From NCBI GenBank assembly GCA_030407085.1, contig CM059584.1, forward strand, positions 109,491,001-109,555,000: a stretch of DNA of 64,000 bases. Direction: 5' to 3'. The notes beneath the pieces were generated by a model. It searched no databases. It was not told the origin of the DNA and saw only the letters and a list, made by a program, of their open reading frames with translations. The translations under genes were made by a program, and so were the position numbers. Source of the DNA: Trichopria drosophilae. Its lineage: Eukaryota; Arthropoda; Insecta; Hymenoptera; Diapriidae. Shown here piece by piece: positions 35,928 to 50,200 of this stretch. Position 1 is the stretch's first letter, and every line of letters begins with the position of its first letter.

Positions 35928-37831
35928 TCGGTCCATGCAAAAAGGGCACTAAGTCCATTTTTTTGGTAAATTGAGATAATGATAAATTCTTACTTTTGAG
36001 ACTCCGGTCTATCATTTGGCACTTATTAAAATTATTAATCTTCATTTCCTGATGTCCGATTTATGCAAAATGAGCCCTAAGTCCAGGACCTAGATCCCTT
36101 TTTGCATAAATTGGAAGTGACATTTTTTTATATCGCGTATTATTTACACTGAGAAAGAAATGTAGGAAAATATAGTATTTGACCCTACTCGTTACGGTAA
36201 AATATGTGCGAATAAATACATGTCGTATATTTTACCACACTATAATAAACGGCCATGTAAGATATATTGTAGGATACGCGTTGTAGTTGTAATAGTTACA
36301 ACTACACTGGTGAACAACAAATACAGTACCAGTTTTGTATACTATCAATATTGGTAAATATAGTTCTAGTAACATATACGAAAATCATGTTACCACAATG
36401 TTTAGTATTGAAATATTAAATATGAATAATTCAAACTTATTTGTATTAAGAGATATTCGTTTACTGATTATTACACACATACTTACTGTATTTACAATTA
36501 ACAATAATCTGTTCGTGTGTATTTCAGCAGTAACTTTCCATTTCCAATTTCGATATTTTAATAATGAATAAAAGTGACAGTGATAATGAAAGAAGGAAAC
36601 GAAAACAAAAAGATAAGTCGACATGGTCTCGAAACAAAAAAAAATAGCAAAAACTCGAAACTTACCATATGTACATAGTAAAGGCATTCACAAACCAGCA
36701 AAAAGTATGGGTCCTATGACATGCAAGTAAGTTTTTCTCACTTTCTTCCTATGGATTTTTAATAAATAAGATAATATTTTCAAAGCTTATTTCATAGGAT
36801 TATATTAATTTATGCAAAATGATTTGAAATGTTTCGGTAGGTGCCGGGGGAAAAAGTGTAAAAGTTCTTAATCCCTATAGTGACAACTGCGCGGGGCAGA
36901 ATAAAAATCATACTATGTCCAAACTGTTACTTGCAATGGTAGAGCTAAATAAATTTGAAAAATCGAGCAATTCTTCTCAATAAGAGGTCACAGTTACTTA
37001 CCATACTATAGAGACTATAGTTTAGTGAAAAGAAAACTCAAAAAGTTTGATATTCTACACACCTTACGACAAGTGATGAAATTGAACATTGATAACACGA
37101 ACAAATTTCAAGTGCAAAATAGTTCATGTTAATACCATTATTGATTATAAATCTTGGTGGTCTCATTATCATAAAAAGAACGTGATATCGGTGGAAACAA
37201 GGGGCAGAACTACAAGGGAAGAAAACAAAATTTCATGTGGAATTCATGACAATGCCCATTACATCTACACTTCGAAATCTGCTCGAGTACTAACGGCATA
37301 CAATTTTATAGATGAATCCGTAACATCACATTTAATATGCGAAAAAGGTCAATTTTGCAATTACCTACTGATGCAGCTTACCCTAGTAGCCAAGTTCCTA
37401 TAAAAAAAAGCAAAGATTGAAGATGTGTAAAAATTACAACAATATATACCAGATAAATATCTAGGTCTCTACAATTCCCTGATCGAATGGCCTACTGTTA
37501 CTGATGAAAAAGATAATGAATTTAGTTCTTAATACACCGCAAAATGTAATTATACATTGCAAATAATTTAGTTATAAAATTGTTACTTTTTTTTCATTTT
37601 ACTCGTGATTCATGCAAAAAGGGACCTAAGTCCATTGATATTTTTTATAATTATTAAAAATCCTCTTTAACTTTAAGCATAGAACGATATTTGTACTATT
37701 GTAAGTGCATAAAAGCAACATTTCTATTAAATAATATTTTTATTTTTTATTCTGTAAGAAAAATAAATCAGTTTTTTGCGTTTTCCCAACAATTATCTAT
37801 ATGGACTTAGTGCCCTTTTTGCATGGACTGA
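35928..37831 (+). mobile_element. Decayed DNA transposon with 30-bp inverted repeats
   Basis: The termini pair over about 30 bp: GGTCCATGCAAAAAGGGCAC followed by TAAGTCCAT at the left, and its complement at 37801-37831. Additional internal copies of the motif (GCAAAAAGGGACCTAAGTCC near 37616, and a diverged one near 36065-36105) form subterminal repeats. The interior holds fragments of a transposase. I could not define a target-site duplication. Confidence 0.8.
36561..37403 (+). pseudogene. Transposase remnant (SDNCxGQNKN family)
   Basis: It starts MNKSDSDNERRKRKQKDKS, then after a frameshift reads NLPYVHSKGIHKPAKSMGP and ends at a GTAAGT donor (36727). After a gap, about 36880 onward reads SDNCAGQNKNHTMSK and FSIRGHSYLPYYRDYSLVKR, then the open frame 37089-37403. 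These blocks match a transposase group widespread in insects whose hallmark is SDNCxGQNKN; I believe it carries a Pfam DUF7869-type domain, but that name should be checked. The middle is deleted and frames are broken. Confidence 0.7.
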
Positions 37832-38083
37832 TTCATGTACAGACGGAGTAAATATTAAAACAAAATATTGAATAATATTAATGGCAGATTTTTAACTAAA
37901 TTTGTACAGGATTTTTAAACAATTATTTATAGACATACTTACCTTTTGATTATTTCGTTAAAATAAATCTTCATAACTGTTTGACAACCTTAATCATTAG
38001 AAAAGGTACTAAAAGATCAAGCAGTATTACATTGAGGAATAAGAATAAATAAACATTTTTATTATAAAATGATTAGTATCAAA

Positions 38084-38089
38084 TTTATT
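38084..38089 (-). promoter_or_regulatory. Candidate poly(A) signal of the kinesin gene
   Basis: AATAAA on the minus strand about 60 bases after the stop. A second AATAAA lies at 38058-38063. Confidence 0.55.
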
Positions 38090-38149
38090 CACAGACAATT
38101 GTTAAAATACTCATACATAATACGAACGATAACTGTACACTAGTTTAAA

Positions 38150-38209
38150 TCACTTTTTTCGGATTCGCAAGTTACGACTAGTCGATATGGGCTTCGGCGA
38201 CGGCGAAGG
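38150..38209 (-). CDS. KIF20-like: KIF20-like exon 13 (last)
   Basis: Residues 1350-1368: PSPSPKPISTSRNLRIRKK and stop TGA. Ser/Pro sites next to basic residues suggest cyclin-dependent kinase control of the tail (inference). Confidence 0.8.
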   Translation of the reverse strand, partial: PSPSPKPISTSRNLRIRKK

Positions 38210-41200
38210 CTGTAAAAATATAAATTGTTGGTACTTAATCTACAGATTTGTAAAACTATTTTCTGTTACCATCTCCCTAACTTTTTTTATTAATTGCTTT
38301 TTTTTAGCAAAAATTACTGACATGTAAAAAATGAGATTTTCTAACTACTTACTTCGTTTTGTTCTATGCCAACATTAGATTCGTCTAGTAAAGAAAATAG
38401 TTTCTTCCTTCTCGTTGATCTCTTTGATACAGGAGGGTCCACATTGTTACTTTTCGTGGATTGTCTAAAATGTAAGTTAAATATTTTTGTCGTAACAAAA
38501 ATTCACCGACAATTACTTAAACATCTTTCCAAATAATTTCGCAACTTACTTAGACTCTGATTCCGAGAGTTCAATAACTTGCACATCTTCTCGATGTGGA
38601 GATACGAATTCTTTTCGAGCAGATCTCGTCTTTTTACTCGAATTCTCATCAAAGAAATCCTCGTCCGACGTATTTTCAATTATTTCTTCCACTTTTGCAT
38701 TACGACGCAGTTTTCGGATCTGTAAATTTATTAAAGATCGCATCTTTAATTATATCATTAATAATAATTAAGTTTTAGACTTAATTGTTTCATAAAATAT
38801 TTCATAAATAAGTTAAACAATCAGTAAAATAATAACCATCGAAATTAAAACTTAAATAATGTCTTCAATTGTTCAACATTCAAAATTGGCATTAAATTTT
38901 ATAAAGAGATAAGTTGTACTGTTTTAATTAACCCATTAATGCCTGAATGTCCAAATATCGTACAATAACTTTGAGCTAAAATCTTTTAATGAAATCGCGG
39001 AAATTTCTATTTGGCATAAGTTGTTGTGAAAATTTTTTCATTTTGTATTGTTTTTTAATAAATTTATATAAAAAGTATCGTTTTTTACGGGATTTTTTCG
39101 TGGAAAATCACCATTTTTTAACAGAAAATATATGTTTATCATATTTAAATTAATTAAAAACGTGTCATTAGTGTTTGTACCAACAAACTATGGATGTAGA
39201 TTTTTTCAAAATTTTTTTTCCAAAAATAAGAAGCTTTGGAATGCAAAAAATGTCACTAGCGCGGGCATTGTCAGAGTTGTTCAGTTTTTTTTCACTATTA
39301 TAATACCCGATTATTCACAAAAGTGTCTATTCCGGGTATCGGAGGATGCTGATTACAATTCTTCTGTCAGAAATGGAAAATTAAAAATGGTAACATTTTT
39401 TTGCATTCCAAAGCTTCCTATTTTTGGAAAAAAAATTTTGAAAAATCTACATCCATAGTTTGTTAGTACAAACACTAATGACACGTTTTTAATTAATTTT
39501 AATATGATAAACATATATCTTCTGATCAAAAATGGTGATTTTCTACGAAAAAAATACCGTAAAAAACGCTAATTTTTATATAAATTCATCAAAAAACAAT
39601 AAAAAATGAAATTTTTCACTTTTCTAAATGGTCGCATCGTGTAGACCACCCGAAAACGTCTAGAACAACTTATGCCAAATAGAAATTTCTGCGATTTCAT
39701 TAAAAGATTTTAGCTCAAAGTTACTGTACGATTTTAGGACATTCAGGCATTAATGAAAAACAAAGGCTATGCAACACACAGTTCGGATAATTCATGCAAG
39801 GCAGGCGTATTTTTAAATAAATCGAACACGTTGGAATAAAAAAATATGTATATTAACAAATAATAATAACAAATGTTCATACATCGCACGAAAATAAAAC
39901 TTGATAACGCACTTTTAATGTAATACAAAAATATGAAATATCAAATGAAGGGTTCGACTTTTTGGCCGGATTTACGCTGACAGATCCTGTAAAAATAAAA
40001 GAAAACAAATGCTTAAATGCTCGATGGCTTTATTTGAACAAATTAAGAAAAATGAAGGAGGTTATACTCTCCTCCGCATGCTTGGTATGAATTTAAAAAA
40101 AAATCTGGGTGCGCCTGAACCTGACTTAGAAAAAGGATGCGCTAAATCGGTTTAGTTGCGCCAAGACTCATTAAGGCGTTACGAACGTTTCCGACGTTGC
40201 CTTCTGGAAGGTGTGCCTTTATTTCACGCTTAGTATTCGGCGACAGCACCGAAGTTAGTCAGAAGTACTAAAATAGTCTACATTAACGATTGCACGAGAC
40301 TGCACGAACGAATCTGAATTTCTCATTAAAATCGATCCTAATATCTGAAATTCTTTGTCCATTAAGAATAATGAAGTAGTTAGTATATTTTATAGTTAAT
40401 ATTTTATGTATTTATAATATAAAATGTACATATTTTATGTTTTATGTTTAAATATTTAAATATCCTGCTTCGTTAATTTTGCACGCGTTTCTTTTTAATT
40501 CTGGCCCAACTACTTTAGACCAATTTCCTGCCGATAGGAATCGCATGCTAAGGGAATAATCTTTGCGGATAACTTTCTAGGGAAATACTAAAATTTGTTT
40601 TCTAAACTTTGTCTTCCGTAATTGATAAACCACAAACAATGTATTACCTTGGGAATATTTAAAAATATTAATTTCTTCCCGTACTTTAATGTTTTATCCT
40701 ATACTACTATAGTTAATATGATTCTAGCAGCGACAATGTATAAACTAAAACATTTAAATAAAAACATTTTAATTACATACCGACTTGGATGCGGTTTTTG
40801 GCTGAGGTTTTTCCTCTGACACCAGGCGTTTTAATCGACGTTCTTCCGTGGATGGAGTTGCTCCGGCTTGTCTCCTAAATAATTCTTGAAACCTCATGAC
40901 CTGTGATGATATTAAAAGTTAACAACATGCGATGTAATTGAAAGTTATTCAAGATATTTTTTCTATTAACTTTAAACTGACTAAAAACCATCTTGGCACA
41001 CCATAAAAACCATACAAATATTTCTTTCCAATATTCAATATAATAATATTATGTTTAATATTAAGGCTTTGAACAAAAATTCTGATTCATGAATTCTTAC
41101 GTAAATTGTGTGCTCTTTCAAAATCCGTTATCAGAATTGACATACAATGCTTAGAAAATTAAATATGGCGGCTTGAATTCAAAAAATACACAAAAAACAC

Positions 41201-44200
41201 GTCTAATTTTTTTTTCGTCAATTTTTTTCATAACGAAAATCTGTACGCTATCAGTTCTAACCAACCCAATAAGTGGTCAAAATAGTTGTACTTTTTGAAT
41301 ACATTTTTAGTATTATTTTAAAATCGCCTCAGAATTATTAAAATGGCCGCCAATGCGTTAAAAAACTAAGTATGAGATCCACATTGATTTTAGAGCATAT
41401 GATGACCTTGAAAAAATTATATTCGAAAATGATTGTTTGCCTTCGAGAACGTTGATTACAAATAGGTTTATAAAATTAAGAAATTCAAAATGGCGTATCC
41501 AATATGGCCGACCAAAATTTTTCAAAACAACAATTTTTCATGACATTCGGTATCAGGGGGTTTTCGAGGTAGCTGATTACAAATCGGTTGATAAAATTAA
41601 GAAATTATCAATCGATTTTGAAGATAAATTTACCCCTCCCTATCCCTTTCAACCTACCCCGTTCTTTTTAAAATTGCTACCTTGTAAAAGCGATACATTG
41701 TTTTGTTTGCTTGAGTCCATAATTACAAATAAATATAATCGTACTTGTGTAAAGGGACAAAAGTGTGTAAACACGACCTAGCGACATAAGTGGACAAATA
41801 AAATACTTCATTTCCCTTGGAGAAAATAAAACATGTCGATTATCATATTATGTCATTTAAGACGATGTATTATTAGACGATTGCCATTACCGTGTGCCTA
41901 TGTTTTACAAAATAACGGATACAAAAAAAAAATAGATGAATCTTCACCAACAAACAAAAACCGCCTATATATCCAGTTTTTTCTAAATTAATTCAGTGCA
42001 CCTGTTTTGAGTAGTATTTTCACTCCTCCATACGAGATTTTAAATGAGCTCATAATAAGAGCCCACAAAAACCCCCTAAAAAGATGTTACTGAAAAATGG
42101 AATTACATCTCGATAAATTCACTAATTAATAATTTATGTATTTTTTAATTCGTCAGTTTCTTTGTAACCATCCTGGGAATAACACTGGGTAACAAAAAAA
42201 GTCGATTTTTATTTATCTTAAAATTCTTATGTTTATTGAATCTTTAGGTCTCAGTGAACAAAAGAAAGAGGTTCCAAACCTTTTTTTCATTCGGTCAGTT
42301 CCATGTAAATCAAGATAAAAGTGCGAAATATTTGCCTTTTTAGCATTTTTTTAATGCTTATCTGTAAAAAATGAGACGTGATACACATTTCTAATAGGAC
42401 TTAAAAGAAACCTTAAAACATGAACTTTTGGACGAAAAATAAAAAAATCACTGTAAATAGTGGAGGAACCATAATCGTCGTTATTGTAAATTTTAATAAC
42501 TGGGCGTTATAATTATATCTGTAGCAAATTTCAGAGGCATATTAATAATCTGTTTTCAATTTTTCGTTTAAAAGTTTATGTTTTATGCTTTCATTTAAGC
42601 CCTACTAGAAAATTGCAGCACGTTGCATTTTTTACTCATTGGGATTAAAAAAAATGCTAAAAAAGCAATTTTTTCGTACTTTCATCTCGATTAGCATGGA
42701 ACTGACCGAATGGAAAAAGGTTCCTAACCTCTTTTTTGGTTCACTGAGACCTAAAAATTCAATAAACATAAGAATTTTACGATAAACCAGAATATTTGGT
42801 ACTCAATACATTCAAGTATTTTTTTCCTACTGTTTATTACTAATTTGATGTCAAAATCGGTAAAATTACAGCAAAATATAGCAAAAAAATAATACATGGT
42901 TTTCCATTGTTTGATTCCTATTAACCCATTAGCACATGGCGCTAACAATTTTGAAAAAATGCCATTTTAACCATTAAAAACAAAATTTTTTAGAAACTAT
43001 ATGTACTCTATAGATTTGAGGGTCGCTGATCATGAATCGGAAGTCGAAATCATAAGATTGAAAACAGGTTATCCACTACGGCCGTCCACACGTTCAATAT
43101 AAACGACAGCACATTTACGTTTCCATACATTTTTGGGGTCGCTGAATAGGAATTTGAAGTCAGATTGGCAAAATTCAATACGATGAGTCAAAATCGCGGA
43201 CGTCAATAACTTATACGTATCGACTTTTGTGAAATTCCGATTTACAATGTCAGCATTTTTCGATTCCCGCCATTTTCAATCAGACATATTGAATTTTGAA
43301 ATTCCGATTGCAAATTCGTATTCAGCAACCTCAAAAATGTATGGATACTTAAATGTACTGACGTTTATATCGAACGTTTGGAATGTTTCCAGAACTATCT
43401 CGAACAAAACTGATAAAACTCCACTTTTTCACTAAAAGTTGAACATTTTCACTCGAAAGTAAGAAAAAAAACAAGATTTTTTGTTTTTTGAACTACCCTA
43501 GTATACATACTACGTCGGCTGCGTGATATACAAGCATAACCGCAACATCCACTTGTTTTTTTTTATATATACATTTGCGTTTGATAAATTCAAAAAATGT
43601 GGCACGGAAATAGATTGGTGATTTCGAACAATGCGTTATTTGAGGTATTAAGTTTTTCAGGTAAGTAAATTTATAAGAATTACCATCTTGGTGTTTTTCA
43701 TATAGGCAGATCGGTAAAAATCGGCTTAGATGGCGATTCAAATTTAATATTTTTTCCTGCTTTTTACAACAACAATGCTATTTTTTGAAAAAGAAAAACT
43801 GGCGCGCCACACTAATTTCGGGAAAAACTTTTTTACATTTTTGTCAGTTTTTAATGGAGTGTACTATATTTAGGTCTCTCGAAATATTATGGTTTTACGT
43901 ATTTTTTCCCCACTTTCTACGATAACTCTATTAGTTTTTGTAAACAAACAAAAAAAATTATGAGCCAACCGTACTTCAGCAGAAAAATGTGTTTTTTGTG
44001 CATTATATTTTGGTGTCTCAAAATATCGTTTTTTACCCATTTTCCCTACTCTTTACGATAGCACCGCCAGTTGAAAAAAAAATAGTGTGCCATCATTAGA
44101 ATTTTTTTCTTTATTATTTATTTCAGAGCGTCAACAAATTATAAATTAACCCATTAAGTCCCGAATGGACATTTTTTCATTACAATTTTCGACGGTTGTA

Positions 44201-47200
44201 TTTTGTGTCAATAAAAGGTTCTAAAAAATTTGGCATAAGACATATCTGACGTAAAATTAACTGAACTTTCAGAATCTGCTATTAGATTTTTCAAAAAATA
44301 CATCAGTGAAAAACTATATGCGATTTTAAAAAAAAAGACATGCATTTTTCAAATGAACTTTTTTTTTATTTCGTCTTTTCACATTGAAATCGTTGAAGAA
44401 ATACTCTAAAGGGTAAAGAAATCGTGGCCTCGAGCCTTAAATTTTAAAATGTGCCTATGCCCATTTTGAATATAAAACGGAAAGCATCCAAAATGGCGAC
44501 TCAAACACAAAAAAATCAACGATAAATTCAGCAATTTTATATTCGAAAACAATAGACTTTAGGAAAAAATGTTACAGAACAAAAAGTTCTGACAATCGAT
44601 CAATGAATACGCTGAATTTTTCGCTGATTTTTTAGTGTTTGAGTCGACATTTTGGATGTTTTAACCATTATTTTAAAAAGGCGAAATAAAAAAAAGTTCT
44701 TTTGAAAAATGTATGTTTTTTTTTAAATCGCATAGTTTTTCACTGTTGTATATTTTGAAAAATCTAATATCAGATTCTGAAAGTTCAGTTAATTTTACAT
44801 CACATATGGCTTATGCCAAATTTTTTAGAACCTTTTTTGCACAAAATACAGCCGTTGAAAATTGTAGTGAAAAAATGTCCATTCGGGACTTAATGGGTTA
44901 AGTATGCTTTTAGATTTAAGAAAATTCGCAGAATGTGTGAATGCGTTTCGGCGTAATTATAGGAGTAGAATTCGAAATAAAAATATCAACATTTTGTTTC
45001 CCTTAAATTAACATTTTTTAATTGTTTTTAATTATTTCAATATTAGTCAATAATTCGTAGTGGGTTTTCATCGTGACGAAAATTGGACGAATTGTGGCTA
45101 AAAAAAAGAGGTCCGGAACGTCCGTGAATTGTATTTAATTTATTTAAACCTTCGATATAACAAGAAGTTACATTTCCTTAAGGCTATGGGACCAGTTGAT
45201 ACAATTTTGATAAATTCTATTTTGGTAATTTGGTGGCGAATAAAGTACTTAATAATAGTAATAGCTATACTTACGACTTAAATACTAAATGTAATTTAAA
45301 TAACTCAATTTATATAGTTTTATTCTGAGAAAATGAGAAAGTAAAAACTAACAAAAGTGCTGAGCATTTTAATATAAACGATAAACTGATTACATAGTTA
45401 ATGAAATTCAAATGTCTTGGAAGATCATATTAAGTGATGATATGAAGTTTAGAACCATCAGTTTTCTCATCCCTATTGTCCTCGCTAAGCAAGAATACCT
45501 TCAAAGCCAATTTGAATGCATGCAATGAGATCGTTACTTAATCTCTAGCGGCAGTGAATTCCAAAAGTTAGCGGCAATTATAATGAAAGACTTCTGATAG
45601 CTAGTAGTCCGTGCGAATGGTACAACAATATCGTTAGTCCAGGCTCTAGTTGTGCGTGTGGCTACATCGCATCGCCGCGTAAACATTTCAAAAATATAAC
45701 TAGGTTGGTGATATAATACAGAACGATGTATAACGGTACCGACGAAAAAAAGTTGTCTGTATTTTGCCGACAACCAACCAAGTTTTCTCCTATAAGGCGA
45801 GACATGAGAATCTCTTTTCAAATTAAATATAAACCGTACGCATGAGTTTAATAACTTTTGAATCTTGTAATTTAATTTTTGCGATACATCATTGTAGACT
45901 GCGCTACAATAATCAAAGTGGAGTAGAACTAATGCACACACAAACTTAATACGAAGCCGGGTTGTGAGAATATTCTTTTTGTATTTCAATTGTTAAAGAA
46001 CTGAATTGACTCGTTTTGAAATGGAATTTATCTGTGATCGCCATGAGAGTTGCGAATCTAAAATAACCCCCAAGTTCTTTACCTCGTTTGAGAATATTCT
46101 ATATCATCAGCAATAATTGGAGGATAAATGGAAGGGTCAAATTTGTTTATATTATATCTAGACCCAACTGAGATTACCTTAGTTTTATGTAGTCTTCAGA
46201 TTTAAAAAAATCAGTTTTAGCCAGATACTAGGTGGAGAAGGAAAACGTATGAAACGCAAAAAATACGAAAAAAGTGCTATTTTGAGCCACCCATATATAA
46301 TATACTCCATAACAATCACAAAAACCGCAATAAAAAAAAGTGTTTTTACTGTAATAGTGTTTCGTAAAGATCAGGAAAAAATCAAAACAATGATATTTTA
46401 ATTCACCTAAATACAGTATGTTCCATTAGAAACCGCCACAATAAAAAAAAAAACAGTTTTGGGCTGAAATTTGGGTAACGCATCAAAAAACCAGTATTAT
46501 TATTGTAAAGAGCGGGAAAAATAGGCAAAAATCCCCCGTTTCAGATCTAGTAACTTCAAAATCAGAGTGTAAAAACATTGTCTGACATTTTCATTAATTT
46601 TTTTGTTATCAAATTTTGTGGTTATGTCACTCACAAAAAATTGTTATTTGTATCCTAAAATTCCACTTCCATGATGGTTTGCCATTTACCGGTGACAAAA
46701 CTTGCATAGCTTAAAAATTACTAGGTGTATTAACATAAAATTTTTCAGAAAACTTTAACCAATTCTAATAAACAACTTTTCTACTGTAACTTTCTCGTGG
46801 CTTAAAATTTGCCCGCTAAACGACGCGCTGCAATGTCTCAAAACACGTTTTTTACAAATTCGCGTTAAAAAATTCATAACTTTTTTGTTTTTTTGTAAAC
46901 TTTTAATATTTTTTTCTTGCGTTCAATTTCGTATTTATTCCGTCTCCAAATTCTCAAAAATGAATTTATTACCCGAATTAAAGTGAAAAAATACCTGAAA
47001 AAAATCAAGTTTTTCGAAATAAATTCAGAATTTTTATACGAAGACGTTATCCAATCGGGACTTACGTTTGGATCGGGTGGCATAACGACTTATGCTACAG
47101 ATTATTATAGTCGCGATTGAAAAATCAAAATGGTGGTTACAAAATGGCGCCATTTTCACGGAAATTTTAACTTTTTGAATCATCTGCACGGTGGTATTTA

Positions 47201-50200
47201 ACTAGCAGATATTGGAACCATGGTTTTTGATGTCGCTGATTTCAAATCCATTTATATTCGAAATTCAAAATGGCGGATCCAATATGACGGACAAAATACT
47301 GAAAATTGATCGGATTGACTTGAAACTTGCTACACTGGGGTTTTCGAGGTCACTAATTAAGAACCCGACATTAAATTTGTGAAATTCAAAATAGCGGATC
47401 CAATATGGCGGGCAAAATAATGAAAATTGATAGGATTTGCTTGGAACTTGTTACTATGGAGTTTTCGAGGTCACCGATTACGAACCCGACATTAGGTTTT
47501 GAAAATTCAAAATGGCGGATCCAATATGACTGACAAAATACTGAAAATTGATCGGATTGGCTTGAAACTTGCTACTCTGGGGTTTTCGTGATCGCTGATT
47601 ACGAATTCGACCTTAAATTTGTAAAATTCAAAATGGGGGATCCAATATGGCGGATAAAATACTGAAAATTGGTTGGATTAGGTTCAAACTTGTTACTCGG
47701 GGGTTTTCGAGGTCACTGATTCCGAACCCGACGTTAGATTTTGAAAATTTAAAATGGCGGATCCAATATGGTGGCTAAAAATCCGAGACTTTATTCGATT
47801 TCGATGAAACTCTGTACTGGAGAGTTTTCGAAGTCGCTGATTACGAATTCGTTGTTGTAATACGATTTTTTAATTTTTAAAATACATATGAGTTTCAATT
47901 AGAAGAGGAGTTATTAAAAAAACTTCAAAGTACAATATAACACAATAAAAGTTACTTCGGCCCAAAAAGACCAATTATATTGGAATATTCTATGATGCGC
48001 AGCAAACGATCGCATATCTGATTTTAGTATTACATGGAGCGTACAAAAATGTGTAATAAATTTTTACGTTTGGTCAAATATATTCTACTAAAAATACCCA
48101 AAATTACATACAACCATATTTAGTTAATCTTCGGGAGTCCCATAAGTTATACAGGTTAATAACTTGTTTACTAGTTTTTAATTTCTTATTTTTTAAATTA
48201 ATCTAGTCAAACAGATACATTTATGAAAATCAAATTATAATCATCTTTACATACCTCCCGTTTCTGCCTATCCAGATCTTCGTTTTGAGTTTTCACTAAA
48301 TTTTCGTACCTCGTCACCATATCTTCTCTATTTTTACAAAAATTCTGCAATTCCGACTCTCTTTGAAGCAACGAAGTTTGTAACGCTTCGTTTTGCCTCT
48401 TGTACCCGTCTATTTCCTTCTGCCTACTGTCGATAGTTTTTTGTAATATTTCCATTAAGCTAGTATTTTTTTCAACAACTTCAAGTTTTATTTCCAAGTC
48501 ATGAATTCTTTGTTTCGACGTGGTGTCTAAAAGTTTGTACTGTTCTTGCGTCGTCGTTAAACTTTCATGCGAAGTAGCTAAATCTCTCAACGCCATTTTT
48601 AATTCTCTTTCCAGTTTCGCACTAGTCGCGTCGTGTTCCCGGGTGTGTATTAAATTCTTCAACTCTGCAAATGTCAACATTTAGTACAATAATTAATCAT
48701 TTTTAAAATTACTATTAAAAAAATGTATACCCTTTTGCAAGGTTGAAATCTCGTTTTCTTTCTCTTGTTCTCGGAGGTTGCATTGCGATTGTTGTTCCTG
48801 TAATGCTTCGATTTTCGAATTGCAATGCTTTAACAACTTTTGCAACGCCGCAGTTTCTTCGGTGTTGGTCTTAAGCGTCGTTTCCAATTCGATGTTTCGA
48901 GAATGCAACAATTCTTTTTCCTGAAGCAGTTTCTCCTCGAGTTTCTAAAATAAATTTTCAGTTAATTATACAGAAACATTTCGTAAAATGGTTTTACCTT
49001 GGCATTTTCGCTCGTTTCTTGTAACTCATCGATCTTACTGCAACTGAAAGAAGTTTGAATTGATTTTTCATCGGCATCTGGGATCTCGGGGAATGTTTGA
49101 CAGCTGATGTTTGCTACGTCGATTTTATTTGTTTCAATTTTTATCTCTTCCGTTTGAACATCTACCTCACAGGTATCAAAGCTCAACGGATCACGTTCCG
49201 TAATTTGACTTGCTATTGTCATAGTTTTAACCTTCTCCGTTATGTCATTTAACTGTCCTTTAGTTTCATCGATATACGATTGTAGTTCTTGGATTTCGCT
49301 GATCTTTTGATCTAATTTTTTATTTAAGAGGACATTTTCTGCTTCGGACAATTCAATTTTCATTTGCAAACTTAATACTAATGAATTTTCTTCTTTAATT
49401 GTAATACCATTTATCGACTCATCAGGTTGAGTTTTTATAATTGCCTAAAGAAAAAATTGATTTATAATAATTTGAATTTTTGTCGAAGTAGATACACTAC
49501 CCGGCAATTACTTTTACCATATCTGAGCCGAAATTTTAAATTAAAAAGACGCAAAATTCAGATTTTTACGGATAAAATGAACCTGAATAAATAGGATATT
49601 TTTTATCTCTAGTTAATTGTTTGTCAATTGGAAACAAATAATACTAGAGTAATAAAACTAACGGGGTTTTAAAGGTATACCTTTCACCGTTAAAATGATG
49701 ACTCGCCCATTTTTGTGCGACCATTTTGACCGGAGTTATGGCTATTTTTATAAAAAAAATCATGTTTTCCGTGGCATTCTTGAACAAACTTATTTAAAAT
49801 ATCGTCTTTCAAATTGCTCCATTCTTCATCAGCTGATTTGAGGGAGGGGGGGGAGACATTCCATAACTTGCATTATTTTATTATTATTAATAAATTAAAA
49901 AACAAATTTGCCCTTATTTTTGTATCTTCTACTTAAAAATGATCATTTTTTTGTATTCAACATTTTTTCCCTTTTCGACCTTCCATCAGGACGAAAAATT
50001 TGATCTTATTTACCTAAAATAAAAGTCGAATCCCAAGCAGCAAAATAGGTCGAAATTAGGTAAATTCGACTTCAGAATGGTTCGAATGCCCAAACGGCCG
50101 TGACTTATTTTACTTCCAATCGACTTTATTTGGAAGTAAGTGGGGACAAAAAGGACTTAATTTTTAAGTAAAAATTAAGTAACGGAAGGCATTTTGTTGT

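Larger units (their letters stand above)
40901..48254 (-). other. Intron 9 of the KIF20-like gene
   Basis: 7.35 kb holding two listed MITEs, a LINE fragment and the 120-bp tandem array. It also has scattered AAATGGCGG-type motifs (41150-41600 and 43020-43340, the latter as inverted repeats around GGTCGCTGA). Nothing coding for the host gene was seen. Confidence 0.7.

Noticed and set aside
38596..38778. Plus-strand frames overlapping kinesin exons (also 55405-55593, 55863-56286, 58011-58376)
   Set aside because: They are antisense shadows of well-supported minus-strand exons.
39960..39998. Alternative last exon of the kinesin (TTTTTACAG followed by GATCTGTCAGCGTAA)
   Set aside because: The acceptor is good, but the in-frame extension is only four codons and there is no independent support. 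The exon 11-13 chain is far better supported.
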